From an uncultured Prevotellaceae bacterium (GTDB lineage Bacteria > Bacteroidota > Bacteroidia > Bacteroidales > Bacteroidaceae), in contig CACZDV010000032.1 in assembly GCA_902780025.1 (NCBI GenBank), forward strand, positions 1 to 34,241: a stretch of DNA of 34,241 nt, given 5' to 3'. A model generated the notes under the pieces. That model did no database searches, was not told the origin of the DNA, and was given only the letters and a program-made list of their open reading frames with translations. Position numbers and translations under genes: made by a program. Positions 6,769 through 15,800 of the stretch are shown here, one piece after another (within the stretch, counting starts at the first letter, position 1; each line of letters starts with the position of its first letter).

Positions 6769-7533
6769 ATGAGTGACATAGTTCGGACAGACTCTTTCTA
6801 TACGATGGCAAATAGCGTTGAGGGCATCACCGATGCCGACTATCAGCGCGTGAAGCCTTGCGTGGAGACGGTAAAGTCCCTTGCGCAGACCACCTACCAA
6901 AGTATTTACATCATCGACTTCTTCAGGCACAACTTCCTCTATGTGTCGGACAACCCGACGCTGCTCTGCGGACAGACTGCCGACACGATGCGCCACATGG
7001 GCTACGACTTCTTCCACACCTACGTGCCTGAGGAGGAGCAGCCGATGCTTGACAACATGAATGTGGCGGGCTTCAAGGCATTCTACGACGTGCCTGTAGA
7101 GCATCGCCGAGAGTGTATGTTGTCGTTCGACTTCCACCTGCGTCATGGCGACCATCTGATGCTTGTCAACCACAAGAGCACACCGATGGCGCTGACCCCT
7201 AACGGCAGTATCTGGCTGGTGCTCGCTATGGTGTCGATATCGCCGCATAAAGAGGCCGGGCACATCGAGTTCTTCCGCTTTTACTCGCGCGAGCGCCTTG
7301 AATACATGTTGGATACCGACAACTGGATTCATCGTGACACCGTCACGCTGAGTCCCGAGGAGCGGCAAGTACTGATGCTCTCGGCACAGGGATACACCAT
7401 GAAGGAGATAGCCGTGCTGATATGCCGCTCGTTTGACACGGTGAAGTTCTATCGTCGTCAGCTGTTCAAGAAACTTAATGCGCAGAGTGTCACCGAGGCC
7501 CTGACCTTTGCCACCAACTACGGCCTCATCTGA
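6769..7533 (+). CDS. LuxR-type HTH transcriptional regulator with N-terminal sensor-like domain
   Basis: Read from ATG at 6769 the protein has 254 residues. The C-terminal 62 residues form a LuxR/GerE helix-turn-helix: LSPEERQVLMLSAQGYTMKEIA (about 194-215) followed by the recognition helix region SFDTVKFYRRQLFKKLNAQS. The N-terminal 170 residues (IYIIDFFRHNFLYVSDNPTLL) look PAS-like and carry no receiver-domain aspartate pocket, so this is not a standard response regulator. The frame is open back to a GTG at 6661, but that extension reads through the promoter and encodes low-complexity Phe/Leu residues, so I reject it. It ends 7 bases before the DUF5119 gene on the same strand, making it the probable local regulator of the fimbrial cluster. 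Confidence 0.85.
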   Translation: MSDIVRTDSFYTMANSVEGITDADYQRVKPCVETVKSLAQTTYQSIYIIDFFRHNFLYVSDNPTLLCGQTADTMRHMGYDFFHTYVPEEEQPMLDNMNVAGFKAFYDVPVEHRRECMLSFDFHLRHGDHLMLVNHKSTPMALTPNGSIWLVLAMVSISPHKEAGHIEFFRFYSRERLEYMLDTDNWIHRDTVTLSPEERQVLMLSAQGYTMKEIAVLICRSFDTVKFYRRQLFKKLNAQSVTEALTFATNYGLI

Positions 7534-7540
7534 GTTCTAT

Positions 7541-8686
7541 ATGCGAAGATATCTCGTCAAGACCCTCCTCGCTGCGCTCACCATGGTCAGCCTGACAAGT
7601 TGCACCCCCGAGCCGCCATTGCATCTCTACAATGCGAGGGAGGTCGTGATGGACATACCGCTGGTAGACCTCAACCTGGAAATCTATTGGGACTATGACA
7701 TCGATACCGACTGGCAGGCCGAGTGGTACTACGGCTGGGACAGCGAGGACATCGAGCTATGGGGCGACATCGGCTATACCCCACCCTCGGTCTTCGAGCT
7801 GCGCCGCTACTATACCGGCAACGTGCCGATGGCACCCCATACCACCGTCATCGAGTCCGAGGTGCGCGGCACCCACTTCCAGGAGCGTTTCGAGTGGGGA
7901 TTCTGGGACATCCTCTGCTGGAACCAAGTACACACCCTCGACGGCATCCGCAGCATCATCTTCGACGAGGAGTCGTCGTTGGACAGCGTCACAGTCTACA
8001 CCAACCAGACCATGCGCTCGGCACGTTACAACGCCCCACGCTTCGCCTACGCCTTCTATGCCCCCGAACCGCTGTTCGCCGTCTATCAGCAGGGTATTGA
8101 CATCAATGAGTCGCTCGAAGGGTTCACCTTTGACCCCGTGCGCAACATCTACGTGAAGAGGCTTGACGCCGTGCTGCGCCCCGTGACCTATATCTATCTG
8201 ACGCAAGTCATCCTGCACAACAACCGAGGCCGCGTAGTAGGCATCGACGCCAACGCCTGCCTGTCGGGGATGGCACGTTCGACGACACTCAACAGCGGGC
8301 GGGCAGGCAGCGACGCCATCACCGTCGACTACCAGATACGCATGAAGCAGAACTGCAAGTACCGGGGCGAACAAGTAGACATCATCGGCGGGCGCCTGCT
8401 GACCTTCGGCATCTGCAACCTGAAAGCCAACAACGTGAGCCGTGCCGACGAGGTGGACGACCCCTACCATCACTACATGGACGTGAACATGCAGTTCAAC
8501 AACGGTATGGACTCCACGCTGGTCTTCGACGTCACCCAACAGGTGCGCCGACAATACAAGGGCGGCGTCATCACCATAGAACTCGACATGGACAGCGTCC
8601 CGATACCTCAGCGATCGGGCGGTTCCGGCTTCGATGTCGAGGTAATGCCCATTGAGGACGGCGGCACCCACATATTCGAGATGTAG
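7541..8686 (+). CDS. DUF5119 lipoprotein, probable fimbrial anchor/assembly component
   Basis: The 381-residue protein starts at ATG 7541 (MRRYLVKTLLAA) and has a lipobox, LTSC, with Cys21 as the lipidated residue. After it come segments I recognise from Bacteroidales DUF5119 proteins: LHLYNAREVVMDIPLVDLNL, WQAEWYYGWD, GYTPPSVFELRRYYTG, RFEWGFWDILCWNQV, LSGMARSTTLNSGRAGSDAI, VDIIGGRLLTFGICNL and the C-terminal RSGGSGFDVEVMPIEDGGTH. Members of this family commonly precede fimbrillin-like genes, consistent with a role as a surface lipoprotein in fimbria assembly or anchoring; that role is inferred from context, not from known biochemistry. It follows the regulator by 7 bases and precedes the first fimbrillin by 52 AT-rich bases. 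Confidence 0.8.
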   Translation: MRRYLVKTLLAALTMVSLTSCTPEPPLHLYNAREVVMDIPLVDLNLEIYWDYDIDTDWQAEWYYGWDSEDIELWGDIGYTPPSVFELRRYYTGNVPMAPHTTVIESEVRGTHFQERFEWGFWDILCWNQVHTLDGIRSIIFDEESSLDSVTVYTNQTMRSARYNAPRFAYAFYAPEPLFAVYQQGIDINESLEGFTFDPVRNIYVKRLDAVLRPVTYIYLTQVILHNNRGRVVGIDANACLSGMARSTTLNSGRAGSDAITVDYQIRMKQNCKYRGEQVDIIGGRLLTFGICNLKANNVSRADEVDDPYHHYMDVNMQFNNGMDSTLVFDVTQQVRRQYKGGVITIELDMDSVPIPQRSGGSGFDVEVMPIEDGGTHIFEM

Positions 8687-8738
8687 ACAACAATCAAAAT
8701 ACGAAATAACATTATTAACTCTTTAAAATTTTACGATT

Positions 8739-10550
8739 ATGAAGACAAAGTATTTCTTTTTCGCAGCATTGGCAGTCGGAGCACTTGCCAGTTGCACGGG
8801 CGATGAGCTCACGGTTGACACCAGTCCCATGAAGCAATCGCAGGAAGGCGCATCCATCAGTTTCAGAGGCGGGTCGCAGTATATAACGCGTTCAGATGTT
8901 AACGACATCACCAAATTGTCAGGTAACTTCATGGTGGCAGCCACCAAGACTGTTGGTAGCAGCAACCAGAAGGTGATCGACAACTACAAAGTGTGGAACA
9001 AGGCCAGTGGTGCCACCGACAACACCACCAACCGCTATGGCTGGGAGTATGTAGGCGATGCAGGTACTACCGGCCTCGGTGAGGGTAATATTGAACTTGA
9101 TAAGAACCAGTCCATCAAATACTGGGACCTCTCGGCCTCGGCCTATCATTACGTGGCTGGCTCACCCACTAAGGCGTTCACTTTCAATTTCGACGCTTCG
9201 AATGTTATTACTGGCGCCACTATCACGGGCATTAGGGCTCACATCACTGCAGATCCCGCGACCGAAGCAGATGGCACTCCAATTACTGGAAATGTGACTC
9301 CCATTGGTGCCGTCTATGTGGCTGACCCCATCATATTGGATCCTAATGCCAACCATACTTCTGGAGGCAAGAACTATGAGAATGCAGTGAAGTTCAGCTT
9401 CACGGGACAGCAGGCGCTGGTGCGTGTAGGTGTATATGAAACCATTCCGGGCTATAAAGTAACATCCATTGATTTCTATCCCTATATTATTGGTACTGGC
9501 TGGAGTTCCACAAAAGCTCCTTACAACAATATCATCCTGAATTCGCTCACCAATGCGAGCTACTTCATTGGTGGTACGCTGAATGCTTCGTTGACTTATA
9601 ACTGGACGGGAACGCCCTCTTACACGTTCTCATACACTTCTGCTTCAGAAGGTACTACTACTTCTAATCGTTGGTATGGCGGTTCACTCTATCTGAAAGC
9701 AGAAAAGCCGTTGCTTGAAACGTCGTCTTCTACCAAGTCAACGATGGCCCAGTTCTTCGGAACCGACAAGGAGATGCAGGAGTCTGGCTATTTCCCCGTC
9801 ATGCCGACGGCATCAGGCACCACCAATTCACCATTGGTATTGAAGTGTGACTTCACCCTGACTTCTACCGACGGTTCAGGTGAGACCATTGAGGTGAAGG
9901 GTGCTACGGCAGCCATTCCTGCCAATTTCTCACAGTGGGAGGTGAACCACGCCTACACCTACTTGTTTAAGATTTCAGACAAGACGGCTGGTGAACAGGG
10001 TGTGCTCTATCCTATCCAGTTCGACGCCATGATTGTTGACGGTAAGAACAATCGCGATGGTTTCATCACCACCGTCAGTGTGCCCTCCATCACCAGTTAT
10101 CAGTTTGCTTCACCTTATACCAATCTTGATGCGCAAGACCACGTCAGCGAGGTGGGCATCAAGTATGTTACAGGCGGGCCTATCTATGTCACTGTTCAGA
10201 ACAATACTAATGGTGCCCTGAAAGCGTTGGCTGCTCTTGCTACTCCTGAAGCTGAGGGTATGATTAAGGTTTATTATTTAGGAACCACTGAACTCACAGA
10301 AAGTGACCTGCAGGTGAACCGTCCTGCGGAACATGCTGACATAAAGCCCGTGACAAATATCCCGACAACAGCATGGGACCTGCACGGCAAGAGCTTCAAT
10401 AGCCCTTACTACATGACCTTTACCGCCAGTACTGAAGGTTACTATGCCGTGGAGTATGTGAATACCGCTTCTCCCGTGACTTATGCCTATAAGGTCATCA
10501 AGGTGGAGACTGCTCCTACGCAGACGCAAACACCTTCAAATAATCCCTAA
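8739..10550 (+). CDS. Fimbrillin family lipoprotein 1 (Mfa-like)
   Basis: The 603-residue product has a lipobox ALASC (lipidated Cys19), then ISFRGG (40-45) and a TR motif at Thr50-Arg51 (QYITRSDVND). This is the position where FimA/Mfa1-type prefimbrillins are cut after Arg by gingipain-like proteases. WEYVGD..., IKYWDLSASAYHYVAGSP and later WEVNHAYTYLFKISD are typical of Bacteroidales fimbrillins. It is longer than the usual 300-450 residues, with extra C-terminal beta domains ending in a Thr/Gln/Pro-rich tail (TAPTQTQTPSNNP), so it could be a stalk subunit with an added adhesive domain or an accessory subunit. First of three consecutive fimbrillin-like genes; the next begins 5 bases after its stop. 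Confidence 0.8.
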   Translation: MKTKYFFFAALAVGALASCTGDELTVDTSPMKQSQEGASISFRGGSQYITRSDVNDITKLSGNFMVAATKTVGSSNQKVIDNYKVWNKASGATDNTTNRYGWEYVGDAGTTGLGEGNIELDKNQSIKYWDLSASAYHYVAGSPTKAFTFNFDASNVITGATITGIRAHITADPATEADGTPITGNVTPIGAVYVADPIILDPNANHTSGGKNYENAVKFSFTGQQALVRVGVYETIPGYKVTSIDFYPYIIGTGWSSTKAPYNNIILNSLTNASYFIGGTLNASLTYNWTGTPSYTFSYTSASEGTTTSNRWYGGSLYLKAEKPLLETSSSTKSTMAQFFGTDKEMQESGYFPVMPTASGTTNSPLVLKCDFTLTSTDGSGETIEVKGATAAIPANFSQWEVNHAYTYLFKISDKTAGEQGVLYPIQFDAMIVDGKNNRDGFITTVSVPSITSYQFASPYTNLDAQDHVSEVGIKYVTGGPIYVTVQNNTNGALKALAALATPEAEGMIKVYYLGTTELTESDLQVNRPAEHADIKPVTNIPTTAWDLHGKSFNSPYYMTFTASTEGYYAVEYVNTASPVTYAYKVIKVETAPTQTQTPSNNP

Positions 10551-10555
10551 TTTGA

Positions 10556-11623
10556 ATGAAGTACGCCACACTCATTAGTGTAATAGCCCTCGTGGTGCTC
10601 GTTGCCTGCTCAACAGGCGACGAGCCCAACGGTTCGGACACTTTCACGGATGCGATAGTGTTCGGATGCGGTACACAGGAAACCGAGAAGGTGTCGACAC
10701 GTGCTGCCACCCCGCAGAACGATGTCGGCATCGGCTCGTTCCGTGTGTGGGCGTACAAAAATGACGGTGTGGGCACCACCGAAGACAACTTCACGAGCTA
10801 TCAGACCGTTATCAACGGTTATCGCGTCTGGTGGGAGACCGCGCTAAGCACCAGCAACAAAAAGTACTGGGAATACGTGGACGGCACCTCGCAGACCATT
10901 AAGTTCTGGGACCCCTCGGCCCATGCCTACCGATTTATGGCCATAGCCCCCTCGACAGCAGTATACGCCGCCAGCATCAGCGGCGACACAGACCAAAGCC
11001 TAAACATCAGGATGCCCATCGATGCCACCAACGAAGCCGACGTACCCTACTATTCGAAATTGTGGTTCAGCACGGGGAACATTGTGGATTTCCCCGACAA
11101 GCCGTTCAACAGCGTCGTATTGATGAAATTCCTGAAACCCATCGCATACGTGCGCTTTATGTTCACGTATGATATTCACGAAGATGAAGAGCCACCTATC
11201 TTGAGCAACAAGAGCTTCAAGCCCACCGACGGTGGACTGATAGAACAGAAAGGAGATGTCACCATCTCCTACCCCCTTACAGGCACAGGCAACAGCCAGA
11301 CACTTAGCGTAGCCACCACGGGACTCGACGGCGTCACCGCCTTCACCCAGGACTACTACGTCACGCCCGCCGATGCCCATGCCTGCACTTACTACACCGT
11401 GCTTCCTGCCATCAATCAGGGCAGCTATACCCTGAAGGTGAGCGTGAACGGTGAACCGAAGAGCCTGGTAGTGCCAGAGCAGTATATGGACTGGCTGCCG
11501 GGCTACGAATATACCTACGTATTTGAGGTGCGCTTAGATGGCAGCGTAGCCATCGACAACGTGCAATCGGCCTTCACAGGATGGGTCATCCATGAGGGAA
11601 ATCGTACGGTTTATAACTGGTAG
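10556..11623 (+). CDS. Fimbrillin family lipoprotein 2
   Basis: The 355-residue protein has a lipobox VLVAC with lipidated Cys18, IVFGCG (34-39), and a TR motif at Arg49 (KVSTRAATPQ). The following GIGSFRVWAYKNDG, WWETALSTSNKKYWEYVDG, IKFWDPSAHAYRFMAIAP and WLPGYEYTYVFEVRLDGSVA match the fimbrillin (Mfa_like) pattern closely, with a normal length for the family. The C-terminal strand region NVQSAFTGWVIHEGNRTVYNW fits a donor-strand-type ending. It starts 5 bases after the previous gene, so the two are translationally adjacent. Likely a fimbrial shaft or tip subunit exported to the outer membrane as a lipoprotein. Confidence 0.85.
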   Translation: MKYATLISVIALVVLVACSTGDEPNGSDTFTDAIVFGCGTQETEKVSTRAATPQNDVGIGSFRVWAYKNDGVGTTEDNFTSYQTVINGYRVWWETALSTSNKKYWEYVDGTSQTIKFWDPSAHAYRFMAIAPSTAVYAASISGDTDQSLNIRMPIDATNEADVPYYSKLWFSTGNIVDFPDKPFNSVVLMKFLKPIAYVRFMFTYDIHEDEEPPILSNKSFKPTDGGLIEQKGDVTISYPLTGTGNSQTLSVATTGLDGVTAFTQDYYVTPADAHACTYYTVLPAINQGSYTLKVSVNGEPKSLVVPEQYMDWLPGYEYTYVFEVRLDGSVAIDNVQSAFTGWVIHEGNRTVYNW

Positions 11624-11638
11624 ACTTGAAATTTAGAA

Positions 11639-12781
11639 TTGAAGACGATTAGATATACATACCTGGCATTGATGGCAGCGCTGCTGCTGGCTTCCTGTTC
11701 CAATGATTCGGATGAGGACAGGGGAACCCGTGTCACATTCGAAGTCAGGGCGAGCGCACCTTGGTTTACTGAGGTGCCCCATAGTGCCGTAACCCGTGCT
11801 TGGGCTCCACCCACGGGCTACTACACCTACGAAGCCATCAATAGTCAGTTCGAAGGTCACCAAAGCATGCAAAACACATCCATTGAGACCTTCTTTACCA
11901 AGAATAGCAACACGCCTCAGCAGGGCACCTTCTTCTACGACAAGCGAAGCAGCAGTTGGAAATTGACGATGGACATCAAGGAGACGGGCAACTATTACCT
12001 CTACGGATTCATGCCCAAGGACGAAGCTGCTTCTGCCAGCGTGGCACCCAACAGCACCTACGGCAACGGTGCCGTGATGACGCTGCGCGGACTGAGCACC
12101 GTCACACCTGCCGACATCTGTTTCGTGATTGGAGCCAAAGAGGGTCTCAGCAATGACGATGACAACGGACTGACGTCAGGCAAATTCATGGTCAACACCC
12201 AAGCAACGAACGGCAACAACCACAACTACATCTTCCTGATGTTCGACCATCTCTATGCTGCCATGCGCCTGCGCTATACCATCGATGCCAACTATGAGGC
12301 GCTGCGTACCGTCAAAGTGCGCAAACTGGAACTGAAGGCGCTCCCCGATGATGACGGTATGGCGGTGAAAGCCAAGCAGAACGCGGTCATTACTCTCGAG
12401 GCTAATAACACAAGCACCTCGCCCGTCGTGGGAGACATCGAGTTCACGCCCGACAACACCAGTGCCGATGCCGAGTTGGAGCCCTTGTATGAAGGTGAGG
12501 TGGCGCTCAGCACCAGCGTTCCTATCAACTTCATGGGCAGTTTCATTCCCAGCAGTACTGCCTACTTCAAGGTGCGCACCACCTACGATGTATACGACAA
12601 GAAAGGCACCCTGCTCCGTGAGGGCAGCGAAGCCGAAAATACGATAGCCCTGCGCGACTTGTTCGAAATGTCGAACGTTGAGCGAGGCCACATGTACTCC
12701 ATCACCTTCAAGGTACAACCCACGTATTATTATGTGCTGTCGGGCTATGACCTGAACACGCCAACGATGGAGATTGAGTAA
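11639..12781 (+). CDS. Fimbrillin-like lipoprotein 3, TTG start
   Basis: The 380-residue product begins at TTG (MKTIRYTYLALMAALLLASC), giving a complete signal peptide with lipobox LLASC and lipidated Cys20; the next in-frame ATG (residue 12) would remove the basic N-terminus. VTFEVRASAP and the TR motif at Arg53 (HSAVTRAWAP) mirror the two preceding proteins. GNYYLYGFMPKDEAASASVA, FLMFDHLYAAMRLRYTIDA and VERGHMYSITFKV are fimbrillin-like features, but the sequence is more divergent, so it may be an accessory or tip subunit. Starts 15 bases after the preceding stop and ends 31 bases before the first giant gene. Confidence 0.75.
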   Translation: MKTIRYTYLALMAALLLASCSNDSDEDRGTRVTFEVRASAPWFTEVPHSAVTRAWAPPTGYYTYEAINSQFEGHQSMQNTSIETFFTKNSNTPQQGTFFYDKRSSSWKLTMDIKETGNYYLYGFMPKDEAASASVAPNSTYGNGAVMTLRGLSTVTPADICFVIGAKEGLSNDDDNGLTSGKFMVNTQATNGNNHNYIFLMFDHLYAAMRLRYTIDANYEALRTVKVRKLELKALPDDDGMAVKAKQNAVITLEANNTSTSPVVGDIEFTPDNTSADAELEPLYEGEVALSTSVPINFMGSFIPSSTAYFKVRTTYDVYDKKGTLLREGSEAENTIALRDLFEMSNVERGHMYSITFKVQPTYYYVLSGYDLNTPTMEIE

Positions 12782-12782
12782 A

Positions 12783-12806
12783 GTTTAGTGTTTAGAGTTT
12801 AGAGAT
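12783..12806 (+). repeat. Short GTTTAG-type repeats before the giant gene
   Basis: The intergenic stretch between the third fimbrillin and the giant gene consists of three imperfect copies of GTTTAG(T/A)G followed by ATTTGAG. It directly precedes the TTG start at 12813 and could vary in length by slippage, altering spacing between the two genes. Confidence 0.5.
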
Positions 12807-12812
12807 TTGAGT

Positions 12813-15800
12813 TTGAAGACGAAAGGAATCATCATCAGCATATTGGCGCTTTGGACGGTGACTACAGTCCAGGCACAGATTACCATTGGTGGTAACGTCT
12901 ATGGCGGCGGCAACATTGGCGATACGGGTAGCACTACCGAGGTGGTGATCTGTGCAGGCGATATCCAGGGCAACGTCTTTGGCGGTGCCCGGCAGGCCAA
13001 TGTAGGTGGATCAGCGTTTGTCAATATCGACGGTGAGCACATGAGCGGCGACATCCTCATCAACTGTGTGTATGGCGGTAACGACGTAGCAGGTACCATC
13101 GGTACAGCCGAAACCCTGCCAGCCGACCTGAAACAGACCACAGAAAACGGCATTGACAACACCTACAACGCCTTTATTCTTTCGACTCCCGAGCGCACGG
13201 AGACTACGGGTGAAGCTCCAAATACGGAAACTACGCAACCTTTTAAGATTTATCTGGGACAGCTGTTCGGAGGTGGCAACGGCGACTACGACTACACCTC
13301 AGACAACAGTCCCTACAAGGGCATGACGCGCCCCGAGTTGGCCAAGACCTATCTGGAAATCCTGGGTGGTTCTTGCGTGCTGCTCTATGGTGGTGGTAAT
13401 AATGTGACGGTGACCAAAGCCACCGATATCTGCATTGACAACCCCAGCGCCATTACCTATCAGGTGTATGAGCGTAAATCCGATGGCTCTGAAGATGAGA
13501 CGAAGCCCAAGCTGACCAACGAGCGTCTGAAGGCGATGGGCGTCTATCAGTTGGGCGGTGCGGGCGAAGACGTGGCCAATAGTCCCGACTATCAGTTCTC
13601 GCGTGTCTTTGGCGGTAACAACAAGGCCCCGATGGCCATCCGTCCTACGTGGCACCTGAAGCGCGGAAAGATCCGTAACCTCTTCTCGGGTGGTAACCAA
13701 GGAGCTATGACCCACGAGAACGGTATAGTGCTGACCATTCAGAACGAGAATGTAGAGGTAGGCAATGTCTACGGCGGCTGCCGTATGGCCGACGTGAACC
13801 CTGCTCGCAACAATATCCATACCGAGACCATCGACGGTGTCTACTATCCAGGTGGCTATGCTGCCCGCTTGTATATCACGGCAGGCAACATCAAGAACGT
13901 CTATGGTGGTAATGATATCTCCGGAACGGTGTATGGCGGTAATGCCGTAAGCATCCACTGCGACATCCACGGTGATGTGTATGGTGGTGGTAACGGTTCT
14001 TATCCCTATACTGACAATGCGGCCTTCAAAAGGACGAAAGAAACTGTTGACGAGGAGCGTGTCGTCCTCTATGGTGACTACTATTATGACCCTGACGAGG
14101 TGCTGGAACAGGCGGGCGTCTCTGTTCCTACGGGTGCAAGCGATGGTATGAAGTCGGCCTTGGCACTTACAGAGTTCCGTCCCCATGCAGAGTCGGTGTC
14201 TATCTATATCTCTGGTAACGATGAAGACCATCCCGTCATCGTAGAGGGTGCCGTCTATTGCGGTGGCAACAGTGCCACGCTTCGCTCATCGAGCAGTACG
14301 TCGACAGCCGAGCTGAAGATTGGCTCCTACGCTTGGATTGAGGATATGTTCCTGGGTAGTAATGGCGCCAACATGATAACAGAAGATGTGCTGAAGCGCC
14401 TGAAGGAGACAGTTACGGTTGAAGGCGTAAGCTATGACTTCAGTCAGATGGACCTGACCGAAGCCGACCAGTTCGAGGAATATATGAAGGGCTGCGAGAT
14501 GGAGGTGAAGCCCGATGTCATCTTCGTGAATAGAGAGCGTGGCGACCCCACTGACTATATCGAATACACCTCGTACTTCGGTTCGTTCTATTGTGGTGGT
14601 AACGTGGGTAGCGTGCGTACCAATGGTCTGAACAACATGACTTTCAACCATAAGGTCATTATTTTTGAGAAACTGGTGGGCGGCAGTAATAATGCCAACG
14701 TGCCGGCTACTCAGTACAATGCGGCCTATAACGGCGGTTTGCTGGGCGACCCCGACGAGAATGGCAACAAGTTGCAGTTCAACCTCTCGGGACTGAAGCT
14801 ACAGCCTAAGCGTTGGAAGGATGAAACCAACAAGCATCTGGGCTTGGAGTGGAACATCTTCCAGAATGGTACCAAAGATACAACCGATCCCTCTTCGCTG
14901 TCAACAGGTACTTCCTCCGCCACTGACCTGAGCCGTCGCTTTGAGGGAGCAAATGTCTATGGCGGCTGTTATATGAGCGGTCATGTGGAGGGCAATGTGG
15001 TCATCAACCTGAATGGTACCCTCGTCGATGTCGACGGCACATACGGTGTGTTTGACTCGGTGGAAAAGGATGCCAATGGCGAGCCCGCGCAGGACGCAAA
15101 CGGCAATTATAAAATTACGGAACGTCGATCGGGTGTCATCAACCACGAGCAGGGCTGGGACGAGCGAGGTGTGGCCTGTAACGTGTTCGGAGGTGGCTAC
15201 GGAGAGAACTCTGAGATATGGGGCTCCACCACCATCAACCTGAACGAGGGTTATGCCTTCCAGCTGTATGGCGGTGGCGAGAAGGGTATTGTCGGCAAAA
15301 AGAATAGTCAGGGGAATTACGTCTACGATGCAGCCTACAGCACGACCATCAACCTGCATGGCAAGCGTCCCGGACAGGTAGGCGACTTCGACGACCTGGT
15401 GGAGTGTGAGTTCGTCTATGGTGGCGGATTGGAAGGTATTGTCTGTGGTGATACACAGGTGAACCTGGGCAATTGCCGCGTGTTCCAGTCGTTTGGCGGC
15501 GCCTGTATCGCCGATATCTTAGGACACACCGAAACCCATATCGGACGCGGAGGTTTGGACGCCGATGGCAACCCCATCCTAGGCTTCCCTTACGTGCGCG
15601 ATAATATATATGGTGGAAACGACCTCGGTGGACATATCACCGGCAAGGGCAACTTCGAGGACTATGTGCTACCTGCTACACGCAGCATGATACACAGCAC
15701 TGACGTGCTGGAGGCTTCTGCTTATGTAGGTTTCTTCCAAGGGCGTATTGTCAATATCTTCGGTGGCTGTTACGGTAACTACGACTACAGTGGCGACGAC

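Noticed and set aside
7757-8671. 304-codon minus-strand open frame opposite the DUF5119 gene
   Set aside because: The plus strand encodes a recognisable DUF5119 lipoprotein over the same interval; the antisense frame is a composition shadow.
13299-14231. Long antisense open frames in the giant genes (also 17151-18077, 20478-21464, 28814-29503)
   Set aside because: They mirror the codon bias of the clearly coding strand, lack signal or domain features, and have no promoters. The plus-strand repeats explain the region.
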